Positions 7,112 to 8,723 of a stretch of DNA of 8,723 bases are shown here, in pieces. The notes under the pieces are model-generated. The model saw only the letters and a program-made list of their open reading frames with translations. It made no database searches and had not been told where the DNA came from. The DNA is from CAG-390 sp051867815. GTDB lineage: Bacteria; Bacillota; Clostridia; Oscillospirales; CAG-272. Numbering within the stretch: the stretch's first letter is position 1; each line of letters opens with the position of its first letter. The DNA lies in contig JBJDZD010000095.1 in NCBI GenBank assembly GCA_051867815.1, positions 1 to 8,723 on the forward strand. The letters are read 5' to 3'. The position numbers were made by a program, and so were the translations under genes.

Positions 7112-7136
7112 TATATTATACCTCCGAAGAACATTA

Positions 7137-7180
7137 CATCCGATAATGCTGCGGTTCGTATTTCTGCGTATTTTCTCCGA
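7137..7180 (-). pseudogene. Remnant of the duplicated dGTPase gene start
   Basis: Between the two membrane-protein genes, the minus strand repeats the dGTPase translation start. Bases 7155-7180 match 6243-6268 at 22 of 26 positions without gaps, including the whole ATCGGAGAAAAT ribosome-site region. The ATG (6255-6257) is ACG here (7167-7169). After a 5-base length difference, CATCCGA at 7137-7143 matches 6230-6236, inside dGTPase codons 8-10. Similarity then stops. It is about ten decayed codons without a start, so it is not expressed as a protein. Confidence 0.85.
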
Positions 7181-8041
7181 TTATTTCAGTTTAATGGACT
7201 TAGTCCATTCAACAAACATTGGGCGATATTTTTCGTAATGCTCGGGGAAGGAGCCGAATTCAAAGATGAACACGCCCTCCTCGTCGCGCATGAAGACGGT
7301 AAAATACTTTCCGAGATTTCCGGAGTCGGATTCCGTCACATACTCCACGACGGAAAACCCTTCCACGACCGCAAGCTCTGCATCGGATGCGATAAATCCG
7401 CTCTCCTTAAACAGGTCAAGCAGCTCAGCGTCGTTCATTCCCTTGAGATTGGCGTACTCGTCGTAGTCATATTCAAAAACGACAAGGGAGCATTCATCGG
7501 AAAGGAAGTAATATTTTCCGTCCTTAGCTTGCGCCTCGAACGCGGTAGAGAGAGTGATATCAAAATCGGTGCAGTTGAAGGTTTGGGGCTTCTCGATATT
7601 CATGAAGACATCAAAATTCAAAAGAAGGCCTATGACAACACCGATGATAATGCAGAGTACCAAAATAAAAACGCCCTTGACGTTAGAGCGCTTGCGGCTC
7701 TTGAGTATTTCCTCGTCGGTGATGCCGTGGAAGCGGAAGGGATTGCCGAGTCCGGGATTATACGTGCACTTGCCGCCGATCTCAAGATCTGCATCTCCCT
7801 CGGGAACCGGATAATAGTCGTTGCAATAGTTCTTTGACATCTTATCGGCGATAACGTATATCTTGGTTGCTTCGTTGCCGATCTCAAAGGAAACGGTTTC
7901 GCCGTTTTTGACGTATGCAACGAGCCTGCAGGGCGTTCCGTTGATATTTATATCGCCGGCGGCACCGTCCTCGACCAAAACGCGAAGCGTGCCAATACAG
8001 CCGACGAAGCTCTTATCTCTGGTTAAATTAACTTTTCTCAT
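7181..8041 (-). CDS. Single-pass membrane protein of unknown function (paralog 1), first gene of the operon
   Basis: A 286-residue protein, paralog of the 280-residue protein downstream and likewise not recognised. Same plan: cytoplasmic beta-rich domain (1-105, with TRDKSFVGC, VEDGAAGDININGTPCRLV and NGETVSFEIGNEAT), basic linker (KSRKRSNVK, 114-122), one membrane helix (about 123-142), and an outer domain (153-286) starting TFNCTDFDITLSTAFEA and ending FVEWTKSIKLK. The outer domain is more acidic here and has a six-residue longer juxtamembrane segment (DVFMNIEKPQ). The frame is open to an ATG at 8101, but that ATG lies in the promoter's -35 box. The start at 8041 has GGAGG (8051-8055) nine bases upstream and aligns with the paralog. 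Sensing or scaffolding at the membrane for the nucleotide enzymes encoded downstream is possible but unsupported by any motif. Confidence 0.87.
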   Translation of the reverse strand: MRKVNLTRDKSFVGCIGTLRVLVEDGAAGDININGTPCRLVAYVKNGETVSFEIGNEATKIYVIADKMSKNYCNDYYPVPEGDADLEIGGKCTYNPGLGNPFRFHGITDEEILKSRKRSNVKGVFILVLCIIIGVVIGLLLNFDVFMNIEKPQTFNCTDFDITLSTAFEAQAKDGKYYFLSDECSLVVFEYDYDEYANLKGMNDAELLDLFKESGFIASDAELAVVEGFSVVEYVTESDSGNLGKYFTVFMRDEEGVFIFEFGSFPEHYEKYRPMFVEWTKSIKLK

Positions 8042-8072
8042 TGAACAATACCTCCAAAGCATATTCAATTTA

Positions 8073-8101
8073 AGTATACCATAAACGGCATCAAAAGTCA
8101 A
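8073..8101 (-). promoter_or_regulatory. Sigma-A promoter of the six-gene operon
   Basis: On the minus strand TTGACT (plus 8096-8101) and TATACT (plus 8073-8078) are exactly 17 bases apart. Transcription should start near 8066, giving a leader of about 25 bases ending in GGAGG and the ATG at 8041. No operator palindrome overlaps it. No other comparable promoter was noticed inside the gene cluster. Confidence 0.88.
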
Positions 8102-8111
8102 CCGCTTTTAC

Positions 8112-8157
8112 GACAAAAACGGGCAATCTGCGCGAAAACAGATTGCCGTGATTTGTC
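8112..8157 (-). terminator. Probable terminator with no visible gene before it
   Basis: A perfect 9-bp stem (GGCAATCTG at 8122-8130, CAGATTGCC at 8139-8147) has an 8-base loop. It is extended by a 6-bp outer stem, GACAAA (8112-8117) with TTTGTC (8152-8157), across a 4-by-4 internal loop. On the minus strand the inner stem is followed by CGTTTTTGTC. It would stop minus-strand transcripts coming from the right, just before the operon promoter, but no convincing minus-strand gene is seen in 8158-8723. Confidence 0.6.
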
Positions 8158-8196
8158 AAAAAATATATAAATATGGCAAAGAATTCATTTTGTGCG

Positions 8197-8222
8197 TTTA
8201 CAAAAAGTACGCTTTTTGTAAA
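8197..8222. repeat. Perfect 11-bp inverted repeat with TACG loop
   Basis: TTTACAAAAAG (8197-8207) and CTTTTTGTAAA (8212-8222) are exact reverse complements around TACG. No T run follows on either strand, so it is not a standard terminator. Its half-site recurs at 8242-8257 beside the plus-strand promoter, which suggests a protein-binding site. Confidence 0.8.
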
Positions 8223-8241
8223 AAGCACGACCGGGCTTTCG

Positions 8242-8257
8242 TTTTGTATTTACAAAA
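8242..8257. promoter_or_regulatory. Possible operator: TTTTGTA-TT-TACAAAA palindrome
   Basis: TTTTGTA (8242-8248) and TACAAAA (8251-8257) form a perfect 7-bp palindrome with a 2-base centre. Its right half overlaps the -35 box (8249-8254) of the predicted plus-strand promoter, as a repressor site would. The same half-site sequence makes up the larger inverted repeat 20 bases upstream. Confidence 0.45.
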
Positions 8258-8277
8258 GCCGGAAAAAGCGGTATACT
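8249..8277 (+). promoter_or_regulatory. Predicted plus-strand sigma-A promoter
   Basis: TTTACA (8249-8254) and TATACT (8272-8277) are 17 bases apart. The -10 is strong; the -35 has one mismatch to TTGACA. The start point would be near 8284, almost on the ATG at 8282 of the doubtful 89-codon ORF, so a protein made from it would be leaderless. It could equally drive a small RNA. Confidence 0.5.
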
Positions 8278-8281
8278 ATAT

Positions 8282-8551
8282 ATGCGACACTCAAAATTGG
8301 AATTTTATACCCATGATGAGAAAAATCAACAAAAACCGAATGTCATACCGTTAATTGTTGAAGAATTAGGTAGTATCATATCTAATCGAGTACAAAACAA
8401 TTACGGGTATGGCTTTGTTTTTGTTGATTGTAAAGAGTGTAGCAGCTTTCAAGAGGATATGTACTGCGGTGTCGTCACGAAATGGGCGGCACCTTATTTT
8501 TTATATCGGATACGGAGATATTTCCGTGCTTTTCGGCTTGCTTTTATGTGA
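8282..8551 (+). CDS. Doubtful 89-residue ORF of unknown function
   Basis: An AT-rich open frame of 89 codons starting MRHSKLEFYTHDEKNQQ and ending in a basic aromatic stretch, YRIRRYFRAFRLAFM. Residues 24-70 look protein-like (IPLIVEELGSIIS, YGYGFVFVDCKEC, VVTKWAAPYF), but no family is recognised. There is no ribosome site before the ATG. Its only support is the promoter 5 bases upstream, which would make it leaderless, unusual in Firmicutes. It could be a real orphan gene, a piece of a decayed gene, or chance. Confidence 0.3.
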   Translation: MRHSKLEFYTHDEKNQQKPNVIPLIVEELGSIISNRVQNNYGYGFVFVDCKECSSFQEDMYCGVVTKWAAPYFLYRIRRYFRAFRLAFM

Positions 8552-8580
8552 GGGGACGAAATAGGTACCCACCCCTCCCG

Positions 8581-8605
8581 TCCCCTCCCGTAAACCGGGA
8601 GGGGA
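8581..8605. repeat. GC-rich palindromic repeat, copy 1 (loop TAAAC)
   Basis: A perfect 10-bp stem, TCCCCTCCCG (8581-8590) and CGGGAGGGGA (8596-8605), encloses TAAAC. An extra copy of the left arm core, CCCCTCCCG, lies directly before it at 8572-8580. It has the same loop as the hairpin at 8696-8722, marking both as members of one repeat family. Confidence 0.88.
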
Positions 8606-8695
8606 TGCCTGTTTGCAGAGGAATTTTGTTTGAGCATTCTGCCTTTTCCCGATATCCGATAATTCTGCATCGGCTGAAAGGGACACCACCCCCAG

Positions 8696-8722
8696 CCCCC
8701 TCCTCGTAAACCGAGGAGGGGG
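8696..8722. repeat. GC-rich palindromic repeat, copy 2 (loop TAAAC), at the window edge
   Basis: A perfect 11-bp stem, CCCCCTCCTCG (8696-8706) and CGAGGAGGGGG (8712-8722), encloses TAAAC. It is preceded by ACACCACCCCCAG. The stem differs from copy 1 but keeps base pairing, and GTAAACC at the tip is the same. Hairpins of this kind are scattered between genes in many gut Clostridia, and such repeats commonly end assembled contigs. Confidence 0.85.
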
Positions 8723-8723
8723 A

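Larger units (their letters stand above)
6230..8060 (-). repeat. Tandem duplication of the membrane-protein gene (~0.9 kb units)
   Basis: Two diverged copies lie head to tail: about 6230-7130 and 7137-8060. The ATGs are 930 bases apart and the stops 912 bases apart. Near-identical stretches include the first ~25 codons' surroundings, the segment encoding NGETVSFEIGNEAT, and the 3' end reaching past the stop into the next gene's ribosome site. The shared block therefore runs from just upstream of the GGAGG site to about codon 10 of the downstream dGTPase gene. Confidence 0.85.
8102..8723. other. Intergenic stretch without a convincing gene
   Basis: From the operon promoter to the window edge there is no gene I can support firmly. 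The stretch holds an orphan terminator (8112-8157), two TTTTGTA/TACAAAA palindromes (8197-8257), a plus-strand promoter (8249-8277), a doubtful 89-codon ORF (8282-8551) and two GC-rich hairpins (8581-8605 and 8696-8722). Bases 8150-8560 are clearly richer in A and T than the operon. Confidence 0.7.

Noticed and set aside
2420..8041. Reading the operon as an anti-phage system based on dNTP depletion
   Set aside because: dGTPase-family phage defence exists, but nrnA and surE are housekeeping families, and there is no phage-sensing domain, toxin or mobile-element context here. Kept only as a remote possibility.
8042..8101. A 20-residue extension of the 286-residue membrane protein from the ATG at 8101
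   Set aside because: That ATG lies in the -35 box of the promoter, and the paralog has no equivalent extension.
8148..8354. A 68-codon plus-strand frame through the palindromes
   Set aside because: It crosses both inverted repeats and a promoter, is low in complexity, and has no ribosome site.
8571..8722. CRISPR array
   Set aside because: Only two non-identical palindromes, no conserved direct repeat with regular spacers, and no cas genes.

Overview
The window looks like chromosomal DNA of a strictly anaerobic, gut- or rumen-type Clostridia bacterium (Oscillospiraceae or a relative). The grounds are a ferredoxin plus pyruvate:ferredoxin oxidoreductase pair, strong GGAGG ribosome sites, consensus sigma-A promoters (TTGACT-17-TATAAT and TTGACT-17-TATACT), and a cell-surface protein with a threonine-rich stalk and a C-terminal GCGS/membrane/KKRD anchor. 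GC-rich inverted repeats at the right end also fit. The taxon is an inference from style, not from a marker gene.

Layout, left to right. (1) 1-367, plus strand: the end of a two-cluster 4Fe-4S ferredoxin-like protein, then the first 40 codons of pyruvate:ferredoxin oxidoreductase (PFOR), which stop abruptly near 367. (2) 388-2302, minus strand: a single-gene unit with its own promoter and terminator, encoding a 590-residue secreted GLUG-type repeat protein with a TTKAPE stalk. (3) 2381-8101, minus strand: one compact six-gene unit with one promoter (8073-8101) and one terminator (about 2381-2416). In transcription order it encodes two paralogous single-pass membrane proteins of unknown function (286 and 280 aa), a dGTPase-like HD phosphohydrolase (399 aa), two tandem DHH/DHHA1 NrnA-like phosphoesterases (313 and 326 aa) and the nucleotidase SurE (236 aa). 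(4) 8102-8723: an AT-rich intergenic stretch with an orphan terminator, two TTTTGTA/TACAAAA palindromes, a plus-strand promoter, a doubtful 89-codon ORF and, at the edge, two GC-rich hairpins sharing the loop TAAAC.

The six-gene unit is the most interesting part. Three enzyme families that cut small nucleotides follow one another: dNTP triphosphohydrolase, oligonucleotide/pAp phosphoesterase and NMP 5'-nucleotidase. The last three genes are joined by 4-base ATGA overlaps. Together they could take dNTPs, nanoRNAs or linearised cyclic dinucleotides down to nucleosides. The two leading membrane proteins arose by a tandem duplication that also copied the ribosome site and first ~10 codons of the dGTPase gene. 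That remnant is still visible between them, with its ATG decayed to ACG.

The break in the PFOR gene is either a real deletion/rearrangement or an assembly chimera, and the sequence alone does not decide. The right edge stops one base after a palindromic repeat, as contigs often do.
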